Source: Platerodrilus igneus
Taxonomy: Eukaryota > Arthropoda > Insecta > Coleoptera > Lycidae
Direction of reading: 5' to 3'
NCBI GenBank assembly: GCA_036346225.1
Contig: JARFIW010000999.1
Location: 1,285,001-1,349,000 of the forward strand
Length of the DNA: 64,000 bases
Shown: positions 11,686 through 21,963 of the stretch, in pieces
Numbering within the stretch: the first letter of the stretch is position 1
Layout: every line of letters begins with the position of its first letter
Made by a program: the position numbers and the translations under genes
Notes under the pieces: generated by a model
Told to the model about the DNA's origin: nothing
Database searches by the model: none
What the model saw: the letters and a program-made list of their open reading frames with translations, nothing else

Positions 11686-12117
11686 AGTAGCGTAACTAAG
11701 AATCGATGGGTCCCCTGCAAGAAATATTAAATGGGCCCCCTTTGCTTAACGTGCAAAATTTTAAAAAACATTTTTGCATTACTTGTAGTACTGTTGAGTT
11801 TTATACATACCAAATGCTTAGGTTCAAATTATTATACAAGACATGGTGAAACACCTTCGGTACTTTTTTGTACCTCGGTTTTCGATCCCCTCATAATGAA
11901 GGGAAATCGACAGTCTTCCGACTAAGCTAGAGTTCTATTCTTCGGGTAGAGAGCTTATGAGTAGTGGTCGTGGGTTTCACAACAGAAATATTGTTTTGTA
12001 TACTGACTCTCAAATAAAAATAGAGGGTGCAAAAGGAGCGCCACCAAGTCCAAAGCCGCCCACAGAATAATTTGTAGAGGGGGTCAAGACTACTTTCAAA
12101 AATGTTAGTTATGTTAC
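11686..12117. mobile_element. Possible non-autonomous hAT element
   Basis: Begins with CAGTAGCGTAACTAAG, a hAT-style terminal motif, with a subterminal GGGCCCCC tract. It closes near GTTAGTTATGTTAC, an imperfect inverse complement, preceded by a GAGGGGGTC tract. The interior is non-coding. Terminal similarity is partial (about 11 of 16) and no clean 8-bp target duplication was found. The left end could instead belong to the transposase remnant at 13-14 kb. Confidence 0.35.
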
Positions 12118-12242
12118 ACCAAGGATGAACACTGTTAATGCAATTCCGTTAAAGGACGTATTGGAAAGTAATGTAAGGCATAAAATCTTATTTCCTTAGA
12201 GTAGTTCAAAAGCAGTTAGGGCCATCGATAATGCAGCGTCTT

Positions 12243-12391
12243 TTAATATTATAGTTGAAATCACAAAAGAATGCATTCACGCCATAGGTTACTGAATTTA
12301 AAGGCGATATACATTAAAAGTATGTCGGTGTTTAATTCAGAAACCTATGCCGCGAATGCATTCTTTCGAGATTTCGGCTATAGTATTTGAA
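12243..12391. repeat. Long foldback (hairpin) sequence
   Basis: Two arms of roughly 70 bases (12243-12312 and 12320-12391) are near-complete inverse complements around a loop of under ten bases. For example, AGAATGCATTC in arm 1 pairs with GAATGCATTCT in arm 2, and CCATAGGTT with AACCTATG. It could be a foldback MITE or a hairpin RNA source. There is no coding capacity. Confidence 0.8.
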
Positions 12392-12959
12392 ATTGAAAGA
12401 AAAACGTAGGATTGATAGTTTCTTAATAAATGCAGCATTCTGTAATTAATCGAATTTTCATAAAGTGTAAAGTTACTTACCAATCTGGTAAATTGCTGGT
12501 GCAGCAGGCTATCAATTCTTTTGGCTTGATGATGCACAGGGTAGCAAATGGAAAAGATTGGATTTTACATTAACACACACTAATTGAAAATTGAATGGAC
12601 TTATTCCAATACACGTAATAAGCCGCCCGTAAGAATATGTAAAAATACAGACACGACACAACCATATTTAACGGAAACAGAAAAGCCACATTGTCAATCA
12701 AATGGCCACAAACCACAGATATTAATTAATAGTAAATAAATATCCGACCGGCACTTTAAATAGTGTCTTTAATATTTGTTGCACAAACAAACATGACTAA
12801 GAACTAAGAAGGGTACAACAAACTATTATAACTGGCACTGCTGAATAGGACTGTTCTCGCGTTTTATTAATCATCATCATTTTGAATAAAAATATCAATC
12901 TTCTTCGGTCTTGACCAAATCTATTTAGGACTTCATTTATAAATGCTTGTTTCTCCTAC
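12392..12959. other. No gene recognised
   Basis: AT-rich sequence between the foldback and the hAT remnant. A minus frame of 66 codons at 12337-12537 starts in the foldback arm and shows no family features. Confidence 0.45.
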
Positions 12960-14160
12960 CTACCATGTCCTTATGTACACTAAGCATGCATAAACCTGAT
13001 AATCTATCCCTGACATGCTTGATCTAAGCCACGATTTTACCCACTTTAGCGTACTAAATGACCTTTCTATTGTTGCAGTAGTTGGAGGTAATGCCAAAAA
13101 TATTCAGCGCAGTTTTGATGGCCGGAAAAAGAAACTTCATTATCAAGCAAATGTACAAAGTCTGTATCTTGTTGAATCTCTCTATTTTGCCAAAGTTCAA
13201 CCCACGTTTGCAACTGTTCTGAAAAGTTATCAATGTTGTAACTTGTGGCTATTTCTTCTTTTTATTTAACAATGCTCTTTTATATTGTTGTCTTTTAAGT
13301 TATTTGGATGTAATCCAGAGAGTAAAAAGAAGTCGTAGCATCTTCAGAAAACCTTGTGGAAATAGACTGTATAACAGAATCCAAATAAGAAATAAAAAGG
13401 CTTACTCGAAAGTAATCTTCAACACTACTCATATGATAATTAGACCTATGAGTTTGTCTTGGTGCAATACGTGGTAATGTAATTTCCAATCCAAAACCAT
13501 GGGCATGTTCAACACTTTTTTTATAAACCTCTTTAAAATATTGTTCAGGATCACTACGGTGTGTCTTAAAAAGTTTGAGTAGTTCATCTTTGTGCTGTTT
13601 AACGGAAAATAAGTTTATACTTTTAGACTGCAGTGCATTACAAACGGGTTCCAATTTGCTAGAATATTTGGCCATAATATGCAGACAAAGAATAAATCTC
13701 GACGAAGAAACTTAATTTAAAAGTTGACTGTCCCTATTTCTTATCTGAGCATTTATTTCACGGTTATGAGCTAAATTTTCCAGAGCGTTCATAGTATCTG
13801 CAAAATGTTCCGCTAACAACCTCATTGATTTATATTTGGCGGACCAGCGTGTTTCACATAATAGTGGAATATTAGAAAAATATCTACGTCTTAATGGACT
13901 ATCTCGAAAGAAAGTAATTACTTCTTTAATGGTACCTGAATTTTGAATATCCGGAATCTTGTTCAAATCATTTATCACTAAATTTAATCTATGGGACGTG
14001 CAGTGAAAATATATCGCTTTTGGATATTTATTTTTAATAAGTTTTTGGACTCCCTGCTCATGACCTGCCATCGTCAAGCAACCATCAAACCCTAATCCAA
14101 CTAATTTATCCATCCAAAGACCAAATTCATTACAAGTGAGCGACTAATATAATTGACCAC
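12960..14160 (-). pseudogene. hAT-superfamily transposase remnant
   Basis: Three pieces in reading order on the minus strand. 13712-14113 (133 codons) has FDGCLTMAGHEQGVQ, an acidic-site block, then HCTSHRLNLVINDL and a CETRWSAKYKS block, typical of the catalytic region of hAT transposases of the ZMYM1/DUF4371-like group. 13295-13675 (126 codons) covers the following helical region. About 13015-13105 encodes, in another frame, PPTTATIERSFSTLK, the hAT C-terminal dimerisation motif. The pieces are in different frames, the N-terminal BED/zinc-finger part is missing and stops intervene, so it is dead. The element belongs to the cut-and-paste class; no intact ends were tied to it. Family assignment is firm, subfamily is not. 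Confidence 0.85.
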
Positions 14161-15262
14161 TGGATTTTTAACTAGAAGAATGCAGGGACGTTCTAACGTA
14201 GAAAAATGAACGTAACAGCTTGTAGCTCAGTCTTTATAAAAAAGGACTATAAAGGATAATTTATTAATTATTATGTCCAACATCCAATACCTACACAATA
14301 AGTTTGCAAGAAACTACTAATGCGTTTAAAAACTCTTGTAGTTCACGGCGAACTTCTTACAAATTTCCAGTTGGTAACATAAATTGGAACAGCATCACCA
14401 TTTAAGAAACTCCTCCATACACAATTTAGTAGTATATTGCTACGTCAATATTTACTTAAGAAGTGTATACCAAAACCAATTTCTTGGATTGGTTTATTTA
14501 GGAGTACAATACCTACGGATATATACAATTTTAAATGAAAAATCTTTGGTTTGAAGTATCTATCGGACTTCGAGGCGTTTTTAATGGCGCGGAATTGAAT
14601 TGCTTGATACACAATTTTTAGAGCTTTCAGCGTTAACATCAGCGTTAACATTTTTAGAACGCAGTCGTTAAAGTGGTTTCATATTTTTTCAAATTAAGCA
14701 AGCGTCAGTGTTAATCTAAGCCTAACGTTGCTAAACTTTATCGTTCGAAAAGGATTTAGATTGGTAAAGAATATGCGGACGTTATAAAAAAAGATGTATC
14801 CATAAAGTCGTTTTTTAGTGACTTGAAATTATATTATATTATGGAGCTATAACAACGCATCTATTGAGACATTACTTAGTGTTGTAACAGTGGTTTCGTA
14901 TTGGGCGTTTTTCAGGACAATTACATCATGTTGGTGATTTGCTTTTTGCATATAAAATATTTAACTTTCTAATTATTTTTGACTTACATTTAATTTCTTA
15001 TACAGGACATCGTCCTTCAAAACACAAGGGGTTCAGTTAAGAACTACAAGGCCTATTTATAAATTGCAACATTTAATTATTGGGAACTGACGGTTTCGTA
15101 AACCCTATAAAGAATACACGATCTAATGAAAGATATAAATATCGGTAATTGACTATAAACACGCCAATCAATCTCTCATAGTGAGCATGCTATTTTATAA
15201 AGTATTGCTGACTGAGCTTTTTCTGACAAATGATATAATTCTTTGAATATATCTTTGTCATT
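14161..15262. other. No gene recognised
   Basis: About 1.1 kb of AT-rich sequence between the hAT remnant and the gypsy-type protease frame. A 68-codon minus frame at 14445-14651 has no features. The missing RT/integrase of the neighbouring element is not here. Confidence 0.5.
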
Positions 15263-15916
15263 TCAAAGGTTGTCACGGTACAATACATGCAAATCAAATA
15301 AGTAATCATTAATGTTCAAAGGGATAGAAGATGAACCTAAATACACAATACGGTTCTCAATGTTACTCTGAATAAACCAATTATTGTTCCTAAAATCGGC
15401 AACTACACCAAATAATTTTGCAAAGTCACTACCGAATATAAAGGCATGAGGTAGGGACAGAACCACTAATGAATTAAGAATACGACAATCATTACCCACA
15501 CAAATTGGTAAATCAACAGAACCTAAAACAGACTTTACTGAACCATCAGCTGTAGTAATACCTGTTTTTGCTGAACTAAAAATGTTTAAATCTAATTTTC
15601 TAATTATCGAAAGAGCAAAGGATCCAACCACTGAGGTAGTGCATCCTGAATCTAGAAGACCGGTAATATCTCTATCAAGTAACTTCACCTTAATGTAAGG
15701 TCGACTATCACACTGCTTTTCTATAAACAAGGAATTATTCTTAGGCTTCGTAGAGTTCTGACAAAAATTTTTTACAACTGTAAGCCATCTCGACCAATCA
15801 TCTTTACAAAAATATTTTTCTTGTTTACATATCATAACTGTAGTCTTATGACGCGGAACAGAATGCCGACCACTATGCACCTGCCGCCTTACTAGTTTTT
15901 TGAACACTGTGGACAC
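15263..15916 (-). CDS. pol: Gypsy-type protease region (pol fragment, element A)
   Basis: Minus-strand frame of 217 codons. The retroviral-type aspartic protease signature LLDSGCTTSVVG is clear, preceded by a conserved linker (WSRWLTVVKNFCQ) and followed by the flap/Asp region (TTADGSVKSVLGSVDLP, FIFGSDFAKLFGV). In Ty3/gypsy elements this enzyme cuts the gag-pol polyprotein inside the particle. The frame is -1 relative to gag and overlaps it by 25 bases, starting at the slippery heptamer, so the first Met is not necessarily the real start; translation would arrive by frameshifting. It stops at DLHVLYRDNL, before RT, so the element is truncated here. Its nearest relative in the window is the plus-strand element at 37.7-41.8 kb. 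Confidence 0.85.
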   Translation of the reverse strand: MSTVFKKLVRRQVHSGRHSVPRHKTTVMICKQEKYFCKDDWSRWLTVVKNFCQNSTKPKNNSLFIEKQCDSRPYIKVKLLDRDITGLLDSGCTTSVVGSFALSIIRKLDLNIFSSAKTGITTADGSVKSVLGSVDLPICVGNDCRILNSLVVLSLPHAFIFGSDFAKLFGVVADFRNNNWFIQSNIENRIVYLGSSSIPLNINDYLFDLHVLYRDNL

Positions 15917-17178
15917 GACGTTGCTTTAACACCTTTTTGACCACATCCAAAACAAAAACTCTTTTTGGTTGCTCTACAATCTTTAAACCAATGTCCATTA
16001 CGGGAGCAATTCCAACAAGCAAAATTATTTCTCTTATCAGGACTAAAAGAATTGAAAACTGAAGACTCCGAAGTACTCTTATCCGCTACTGGTGTTTGAG
16101 GATTAACTAGTTTATTTTGATAAACCCTACTCTTAACTGCAAAATTTTTTTCATTCATCACGGGATGTTTAGTCTCGAATGGATGCTTAGAAGGACTACA
16201 AGTCTTGTTGGGCTTACTAGAAGATGCAGAAACTGAGTTTAGTTTCCTCAAAGAGGCTTCTTCTAACTTTTTGCACAAACTTACTAAGGTAGATACATCT
16301 TGAATGTCCGACAACGCAAGTGCTGAAATGAAATCAGGAATCAAATTTTTTCTTATCATCTTAACTTTAGTGACTTCTGCTGGCTCGTTAGTAAGTCTAC
16401 TAATTAAAGTTTGCATGTGCGCAACAAATAAAATAATCCTTTCATCTTTACCTTGACGACGATTTTTAATTTTTTCCCAAATGTCATCATCTGAAAAACT
16501 GGGTAGAAAATCTTCCTTTAAACGTTCGAATAATGAATTCCAATCTCTCAATGAGTTTTTTACTGTTCTAAACCAAATCAAAGCATCTCCCACAAAAAGT
16601 TCACATGCTGATCCAAATAAATCAGCTTCGGGTACCTTACGAGATTGTGCTAAATCACTAACTCTATCTAAAAATGAATATAGTTGTTCAGGGTCTCCTG
16701 AGAATTTTACGGGCCATGAACCTATAGGTAAAGAAGGTGTTATATATGAAATAGAATGGGTAGGTGCACTATCAACTGAAGGAGATACTACAACGGACCG
16801 ATCAAAATAGGTAGACTCTGTACTCTTATTGATTTTATCATATAACTCAGCTTCTAGAGTTAGTATGGTTGCTACGGTCTCATTTCTGAACTTAATTGCT
16901 TCCTCGGAATTTTTTAATGGAATTTTCATACACTTAACTCGACCAGAAAGGTAGATCAACCTTGAACAAGCTCTCCTAAAAATTGAATCTGATGAATCAC
17001 CTTCAAATTCGGACAAAACATTTCGAACTGACTCAACTGAAACAGAAATCTCTTTACTTTCCGTTGCAAAATCTACTTCATAACACGAAAGGTCAATCAA
17101 ACAACCAGGCTTATCTACTTCTTTAGCTAACAATCTTCCTAAAATTTTCCTTTTCTCCAACACTGGTCTCTCACTCAC
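15892..17178 (-). CDS. gag: Gypsy-type gag with two zinc knuckles (element A)
   Basis: Open minus-strand frame of 428 codons, from MSERPVLEKRKILGRLL to the stop at 15892-15894. It encodes a capsid/nucleocapsid precursor. The N-terminal third is charged and helical. The capsid-like core lies around residues 150-285 (WPVKFSGDPEQLYSFLDRV, ALIWFRTVK, then ERLKEDFLPSFSDDD and RRQGKDERI). Two CCHC-like knuckles end it: CWNCSRNGHWFKDC, and a second, altered one beginning CFGCGQKG. It shares start, core and knuckle layout with the gag at 37.7 kb. It is intact as a frame although pol is truncated and no LTR was found beside it. Upstream lies a short CTCACTACT-rich repeat (17170-17207). Confidence 0.88.
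   Translation of the reverse strand: MSERPVLEKRKILGRLLAKEVDKPGCLIDLSCYEVDFATESKEISVSVESVRNVLSEFEGDSSDSIFRRACSRLIYLSGRVKCMKIPLKNSEEAIKFRNETVATILTLEAELYDKINKSTESTYFDRSVVVSPSVDSAPTHSISYITPSLPIGSWPVKFSGDPEQLYSFLDRVSDLAQSRKVPEADLFGSACELFVGDALIWFRTVKNSLRDWNSLFERLKEDFLPSFSDDDIWEKIKNRRQGKDERIILFVAHMQTLISRLTNEPAEVTKVKMIRKNLIPDFISALALSDIQDVSTLVSLCKKLEEASLRKLNSVSASSSKPNKTCSPSKHPFETKHPVMNEKNFAVKSRVYQNKLVNPQTPVADKSTSESSVFNSFSPDKRNNFACWNCSRNGHWFKDCRATKKSFCFGCGQKGVKATSCPQCSKN
15895..15901 (-). promoter_or_regulatory. -1 ribosomal frameshift heptamer (A-AAA-AAC)
   Basis: On the minus strand the gag codons read TCA AAA AAC TAG. The heptamer A-AAA-AAC is in the correct X-XXY-YYZ phase directly before the gag stop, and the protease frame is -1. 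This is the standard site form for gag-pol frameshifting. The same heptamer and phase recur in the relative at 39096-39102. Confidence 0.75.
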
Positions 17179-17344
17179 TACTCCTCACTCACTACTCACT
17201 ACTCCTTTTAGGTCAAAACAGGAGTAAGATAGGGAGTTGGGTTATCCCCACTACTCTTCAACTGTGTACTAGAGAAAGTAAAGAGAAAGTGGAGGAAAAG
17301 AATAGAAGAAAAAGGAATTCCTAAAATAAAAATAGGAAGAAAGA

Positions 17345-17661
17345 AAAATAATCTAGAATTGACTGTCTGGCTTTGCAGACGATCTGGCAATACTAGCAAA
17401 AAACTTAGAACATGCAAAAAGACAAATTAATATACTAAAAGTGACAGCAGAAAAGGCTGGACTACAAATATCATATAAAAAGACAGAATACATAACCAAT
17501 TGAAAAGATATATCAATACAGATCACAACAAAATATGAGAAAATTAAGGGAGTAAACAAGTTCAAATATCTGGGAGAAGTAGTTCAACCAAACGTCCTTG
17601 ACTAAGAAGCCATCCTAGCAAGAGCAAAAAAAATAGAACTAGCATTCCACTTGACAAAAAA
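17345..17661 (+). pseudogene. Non-LTR retrotransposon RT fragment
   Basis: The plus frame from about 17379 reads FADDLAILAKNLEHAKRQ, the catalytic (F/Y)ADD block of a LINE reverse transcriptase. It continues through GLQISYKKTEYITN and NKFKYLGEVVQPN (the FKYLG block) to AFHLTKN, interrupted by TGA and TAA stops. The upstream fingers domain and endonuclease are absent. The next expected part (HYNSVIKP, YASDCLILK) is found on the same strand at 42.0 kb. The right end abuts the mariner fragment at 17664. Probably one LINE copy split by later insertions; two independent truncated copies is the alternative. Confidence 0.8.
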
Positions 17662-17663
17662 TA

Positions 17664-18062
17664 ATAGGTTCGGAAAAAGAAAGCCATTATTTTTACGTGA
17701 ACTTCGACTTTATTTAACATGTTTAGGATTGTCCGATTTGGGTCAAATATGTACCGTTTTGTTCTATAATTTGTTGCCATTTGAAAGGTAGCTTCATAAC
17801 GCCTCTCTCTTAAAAGTCTAGGTCCTTATTGGTGAAAAACTCTAGCAATCGATTTTCATTATCTTTTCTTGATGGCAATTTCTTATCACTCATGAAGTTT
17901 TGCAGTGCGAGAAAAAGGTGGCAATCGCTTGGTGCCAGGTTCGGACTATATGGTGGATGCATTAAACCTTCCCAACCAAGCTCTGGGAGTTTCTGGCGAG
18001 TCACTAGAGACGTGTGTGGTCTGGTGTTGTCCTGATGGAACACAACACCTCTTCTGTTAGAT
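17664..18062 (-). pseudogene. Mariner transposase, C-terminal third
   Basis: Minus-strand frame reading NRRGVVFHQDNTRPHTS, then MHPPYSPNLAPSDCHLFLAL, then KLPFKWQQIIEQNGTYL. These are the third catalytic Asp block (HQDNxRPH) and the YSPxLAPSD motif of DD34D mariner transposases. A stop after NKDLDF interrupts the C-terminus. The outer end, TAGGTTCGGAAAAAGAAAGC at 17662-17681, sits next to TA and may be the terminal inverted repeat. The cut at 18062 falls at the codons just before HQDN. The N-terminal half of a transposase of the same subfamily lies at 35.6-35.9 kb; about 125 central codons are missing, so a single split copy is likely but unproven. Confidence 0.85.
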
Positions 18063-18600
18063 GCAACAATGTATAATTGAAGAACATATTACAAAAGGTT
18101 AATGAAAGTTCATAAACCAGACATGAAAACGGATGTGAATACTTGGTATTCCAGACGTAACTTGACTCTGCAGGTGCAGGTTAAAATAGATTGTAAGAAA
18201 CTTATTGTTAGAATTAAGATTACTAAGATTGTTACTTTGTATTGTATAAATGAATAAACAAAATAGCAGATTTGAGCTTTGAAGTTTCCATAAGCAATGT
18301 GAGGGGCAGGAATAGCATAAATATCCTCAGGAATCAAGATGGCCAGTCAGTCTCCAGCTTCACAACTTTAACATTGTTGGTTGTTCAAGCTACTCAATTT
18401 TGTTTAATTAATTTAATTAGTGAAAAGTAATTTTGATTGTTAAAAGCGTTAATAAACATACCGCAGCCATTTGTGAATTTCCACTTGCAATTTCTGTTTT
18501 AAATAAATTTGTTAGAATAGTTTCTGGAAGAATCCTTTTTAAAAGCCGCTCCAAGAGGACCAAAATTTAACTTGCGTCTAACCAGTTTTAAGACGGAAAA
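18060..18600. repeat. Duplicated block, copy 1, first part
   Basis: Matches 45437-45930 in the same direction: both begin GAYGCAACAATGTA and share TTCCAGACG, CTGCAGGTGCAGGT, GTGAGGGGCA, TTGCATTGTTGGTTGTTCA-like and AACTTGCGT segments with moderate divergence. On the minus strand there is a polypyrimidine-CTGCAG stretch resembling a splice acceptor in both copies. It may be an exon-bearing duplication or an unrecognised dispersed repeat. Confidence 0.7.
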
Positions 18601-18936
18601 CCTAATAATAATGTAAATATCCATAAAAATATTCCCTATAAATATAGACCTAAATATGACTAAAATCTTACTTACTTATTTCTACGTTGACGATGACGGG
18701 TTTGTCTCAAATACAATTTATTAAACCTAAGAAATAAACTACGTATTTATAATAACGTCTTTAGGCGCAATCAACACCAACGACTAGTTAAATACCACTC
18801 CTGGTGAATAATTATGAAGTCTATATAATTTCAAAATCAATTTACTTGGTTATCCATCAATATAGAAAACCAACATCACACAAAACCTACAATATTATCC
18901 CATATTCTAGTAGATTACAGCATTCGATTAGCAAAA

Positions 18937-19227
18937 ATGGTTGCTCATCAATTTCTTAATATTTCTGTATACAAGTCCAACCTAGGTACCATAAATAAGC
19001 AGAGTTATTCGTTACCTGCTGCTTTTGAGGGCATTCCCTCACGTAGGGGCTTAAGGATTATGGGTAGCTGTAACGTGTACCCATCTAATCATAACTTGAT
19101 CTGCATACAAACGACAGCAAAACGAAATGTGCTGAGACCACAAAGAAAGACTTACTGTGTCAAGACTAAATACGCATTGGTTCAAAGAACTTCAGGATAT
19201 GGGGTAAAAATAATCAGGAGAATATAG
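18937..19227 (+). CDS. Hypothetical 96-codon ORF
   Basis: A plus-strand frame beginning MVAHQFLNISVYKSN, with the start in an AAAAATGG context, ending GYGVKIIRRI. It is basic, has four Cys, and has no signal peptide, transmembrane segment or motif I recognise. It lies inside copy 1 of the duplicated block, in a part with no clear counterpart in copy 2, which argues against a conserved gene. It may be chance. Confidence 0.2.
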   Translation: MVAHQFLNISVYKSNLGTINKQSYSLPAAFEGIPSRRGLRIMGSCNVYPSNHNLICIQTTAKRNVLRPQRKTYCVKTKYALVQRTSGYGVKIIRRI

Positions 19228-19582
19228 GGTACAACACGGGCTGAAAAATATATAAAACTTCTATTAAAAAACCACCGTATTTCAATTATTATCAGTCACA
19301 TAAAAGGAGCAAGTTTCCACCATCAAGATTTTGTAACTGCTCGATTGGATATATAATATTTTATTACGGAAAAAAACACGCGAGCCAAAACTTAGAATAT
19401 AGAGATCTTGTTCAACGAACGTATCACAACGTTGTTTTCTGAAGACCAGTTTGCAGAAAGCACATTATGGAATCGCAACTACTTTTGGGCATATTTCTAG
19501 CATTCCAAGATAACACAACTACTTTATCTAATGAGAATTAAACTAGGTCATTTAATTATAATAAATATTGAGTATTAACGTA

Positions 19583-20895
19583 TTATAGGCGGATTGTATA
19601 ATTGAGAAAATCAAACTTGAAAGTAAATGCATATTAAAATAGGGTATAGAGAGTGTAAAATGCAGGAAGTATTCAGAGTACGATATGGAACGTAACAGTG
19701 TTTAGTTAAATTCAATTCGTAACCTAAAAAAAGTTTTGAACTTATGATTCTACTCGATCAAATTATTTCAAACTCTGTTTAGTTTAATTTTATTTAATGG
19801 TTTCTGTGTTAGAGGAATCCCTATTATCCAAGGAGGAGAGTATTTGTTCTTTTTCTAAGGTCCTGTTTATAGAAAAGTTTAGAAACGCGTTTATATTGTA
19901 TATGTAGATGCTTTACAAAAAAGGTTATTAATTCATTTTTGAAACTGGCTTAAAGTGACCAAAGTTACATGCTTTTAATGCTTCTTTTTGTATTTGAGGA
20001 TTTTATAAAACCGCTTTAAAGCAGTTTCTCCAAGAAAACGTCCTAATTAAGTGTTCCTTAGTGCGATTAAAACAACCGCAGATTCCCAAAGCTCTCTATT
20101 TGTGTACATAAATTTCCATTGCGATTACTCCTGTCGGTGTGTTCAAATCTAAAGCTCAAATTAAGTTTATGGTAGGCCTTGATTAAGAATGTCAAGATTC
20201 TAAACCTAAACTTTTTAGGTAGCACTTGAATTTAATAAGATTTCCTAAATTAAATAAAGCGCAAACCAAATTTACGCCAACTGTAATTTTTTGGAAAAGT
20301 AAACTCTACTACATCTACAAACACAATCAACTTCTAAGCAATTGATTTTCTTGGCGTTCGTTTTAAATTAAATAAGACGATAGTCCAATAAAGTGCATTA
20401 GATACCTCCTTAGAATACTAAGGAAATACTTCAAACTGGATTACCACACTCTTTTGGCTCTTACGTGCTACGTATAAGGAACGACATATATAAAGGAATT
20501 ATGCACGAGTAGGTGATCTTGCGGTACATTTCGATGAGCATCGTACACGCAGTAATATATTTCAGTTACGAAAATATGGAAAATATGTTTTAACTTTGCT
20601 CGTTCTTCCTTAAGTTGACAATTCCATAGGCAATTGGTTAAGGCCGAAATGTTACAGTGCGATCGTTATTCAGAAAAAGGTTTGTAAATTATTTGGATCA
20701 AGATTTGTACGAATAACGCATCCTTAAGAATGTGTCAAGGATTATAAATAATTTAGAACTGGCAAGCAGCTGGAATATGCTGACAGTAAGAATTTTTCGC
20801 ATCAATTGTGTTTTAAATGTGAGTTTTACACCATTAAGGATTGGGAAGCCTCAGGAATGAAACTGGCATTTCCATGAGTAATTACGTATTGCAGA
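19583..20895 (+). repeat. Duplicated block, copy 1, second part (~1.3 kb)
   Basis: Very similar to 48650-49978, same direction: for example ATTGAGAAAATCAAACTTGA, CAACCGCAGATTCCCAAAGC and TACGTGCTACGTATAAGGA occur in both. Similarity stops at GAATTGCAG / GTATTGCAG. No terminal repeats or coding frame was found. It contains a TATA box at 20487-20495 kept in both copies. Confidence 0.85.
20487..20495 (+). promoter_or_regulatory. TATA box conserved in both duplicated blocks
   Basis: TATATAAAG within GACATATATAAAGGAATT. The surrounding 100 bases, including GTAGGTGATCTTGCGGTAC where a start would fall, are almost unchanged in the copy at 49564-49572. No protein frame of useful length follows, so the transcript, if any, may be non-coding or spliced. 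Confidence 0.35.
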
Positions 20896-21246
20896 GGTTT
20901 TTTTGAGTGTAATAGTTGCCGAGAAAAAAATTTTAAACAGAGTAATAGACAATGTATTTACTAATAATGTACCAATACAATGTGGGTCAATATATTCATT
21001 TTTCAGTTATTACAATCAAATTTGGATAAGATTTAAATATACATAAAAAACAAGTTGACAATGCAAGGCATTGTCGCAACGAACTTCCAAATGTAGACTT
21101 ACTTTAAAACAATTTAAAGAAATTAAAATTATTATGTTGTAATAATTATAAGTATTCAGATAAAAAAATACAAAAATTTATAAACAACAAAAGAGACATT
21201 TTAATATATTTTATTTTATTGAATAAATATTTTAAAAGCTATATAT
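20896..21246. other. No gene recognised
   Basis: AT-rich sequence between the duplicated block and the GT microsatellite, with no frames, repeats or element ends that I can support. Confidence 0.4.
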
Positions 21247-21296
21247 GTGTGTGTGTATGTATGTATGTATGTGTGTTTGTGTGTGTGTGTGTGTGT
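21247..21296. repeat. (GT)n / (GTAT)n microsatellite
   Basis: About 50 bases of GT and GTAT repeats directly next to the interspersed repeat that follows, a common position for microsatellites at retroposed tails. Confidence 0.9.
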
Positions 21297-21299
21297 AAA

Positions 21300-21681
21300 T
21301 AAGGGGGCATCATATTTCGATTCAGTTTTTTCAGAGGATTCTAAATATGTATCGCACATTAATTTTGGACCTATTTGAAATTTTAATTTTCCCGACGGAA
21401 TATCGCGGGGGCACGGCGTCCCCGTGGCCTGATTTCAACTGACATCAAAACTTAAGCTCAGGACACCGAGCTGAATCGATTGATGTATCACACATTGATG
21501 TCCGACCATTAGAAAGGCCTCGGACGGACAGACGGACAGACAGACGAACGACAAATCGATTTCATAAACGAACGAAGTTCGTTGATAGAAACCGCTTATT
21601 TTGGTTTATTGATTGCCCACTGTAGTATTGGTACGGAACCCTAATAGTGCGAGTTCGACTCGCTTTTGGCTAACTTTTTTT
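21300..21681. mobile_element. Interspersed insect repeat (GTACGGAACCCT type)
   Basis: Ends with GGTACGGAACCCTAATAG and GTGCGAGTTCGACTCGC followed by TTTTGGCTAACTTTTTTT, and carries a CGGACGGACAGACGGACAGA stretch. From general knowledge this motif set belongs to a widespread insect repeat whose 3' part has this form. Its right edge lies against mariner coding sequence at about 21682, so it probably inserted into that mariner. Confidence 0.5.
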
Positions 21682-21717
21682 CGTGTTAATGGATGTGGCA
21701 CCTAAACATCGAACTTT
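21682..21717 (-). pseudogene. Mariner coding sequence resuming left of the Polinton
   Basis: On the minus strand this short stretch encodes D-V-stop-V-P-H-x-L-T-R-K, the DVWVPHxLT block of mariner transposases. That block should directly follow the KKK at the end of the N-terminal fragment at 35576-35913. It proves that the Polinton sits inside the mariner gene. One frame slip and a Trp-to-stop change show decay. Confidence 0.75.
21712..21717. repeat. Target-site duplication of the Polinton (left)
   Basis: AACTTT, identical to 35576-35581 on the other side. Six bases is the size known for Polinton/Maverick integration. Confidence 0.85.
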
Positions 21718-21963
21718 AGTAGTGTATTATGGGCGTAATCAGCACCACATTTCCACCAGCATCCACATTTCCACACACATCTGGACCAAATTTACATGTA
21801 AATTCGCACTATAAAGTCTTATTTTTTAAGAATCTCCACCTGCTCTCTCCCTGTGGAGATGAATCTCCTCCTTGTGGAATTTTTTACCCCAACCATTTTG
21901 ATTACATCACACCCGCATTCTTTCCACCCGCGAGATAAATCTTTCTCCACATTTCCACCCACG

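Noticed and set aside
11860..11945. tRNA-like sequence (TAGCTTAGTCGG on the minus strand, GGTTTTCGATCCCC on the plus strand)
   Set aside because: The A-box-like and B-box-like parts are on opposite strands or too close together, and no cloverleaf can be drawn; at most a tRNA-derived scrap.
16481..16810. Plus-strand 109-codon frame
   Set aside because: Antisense shadow of the element A gag.
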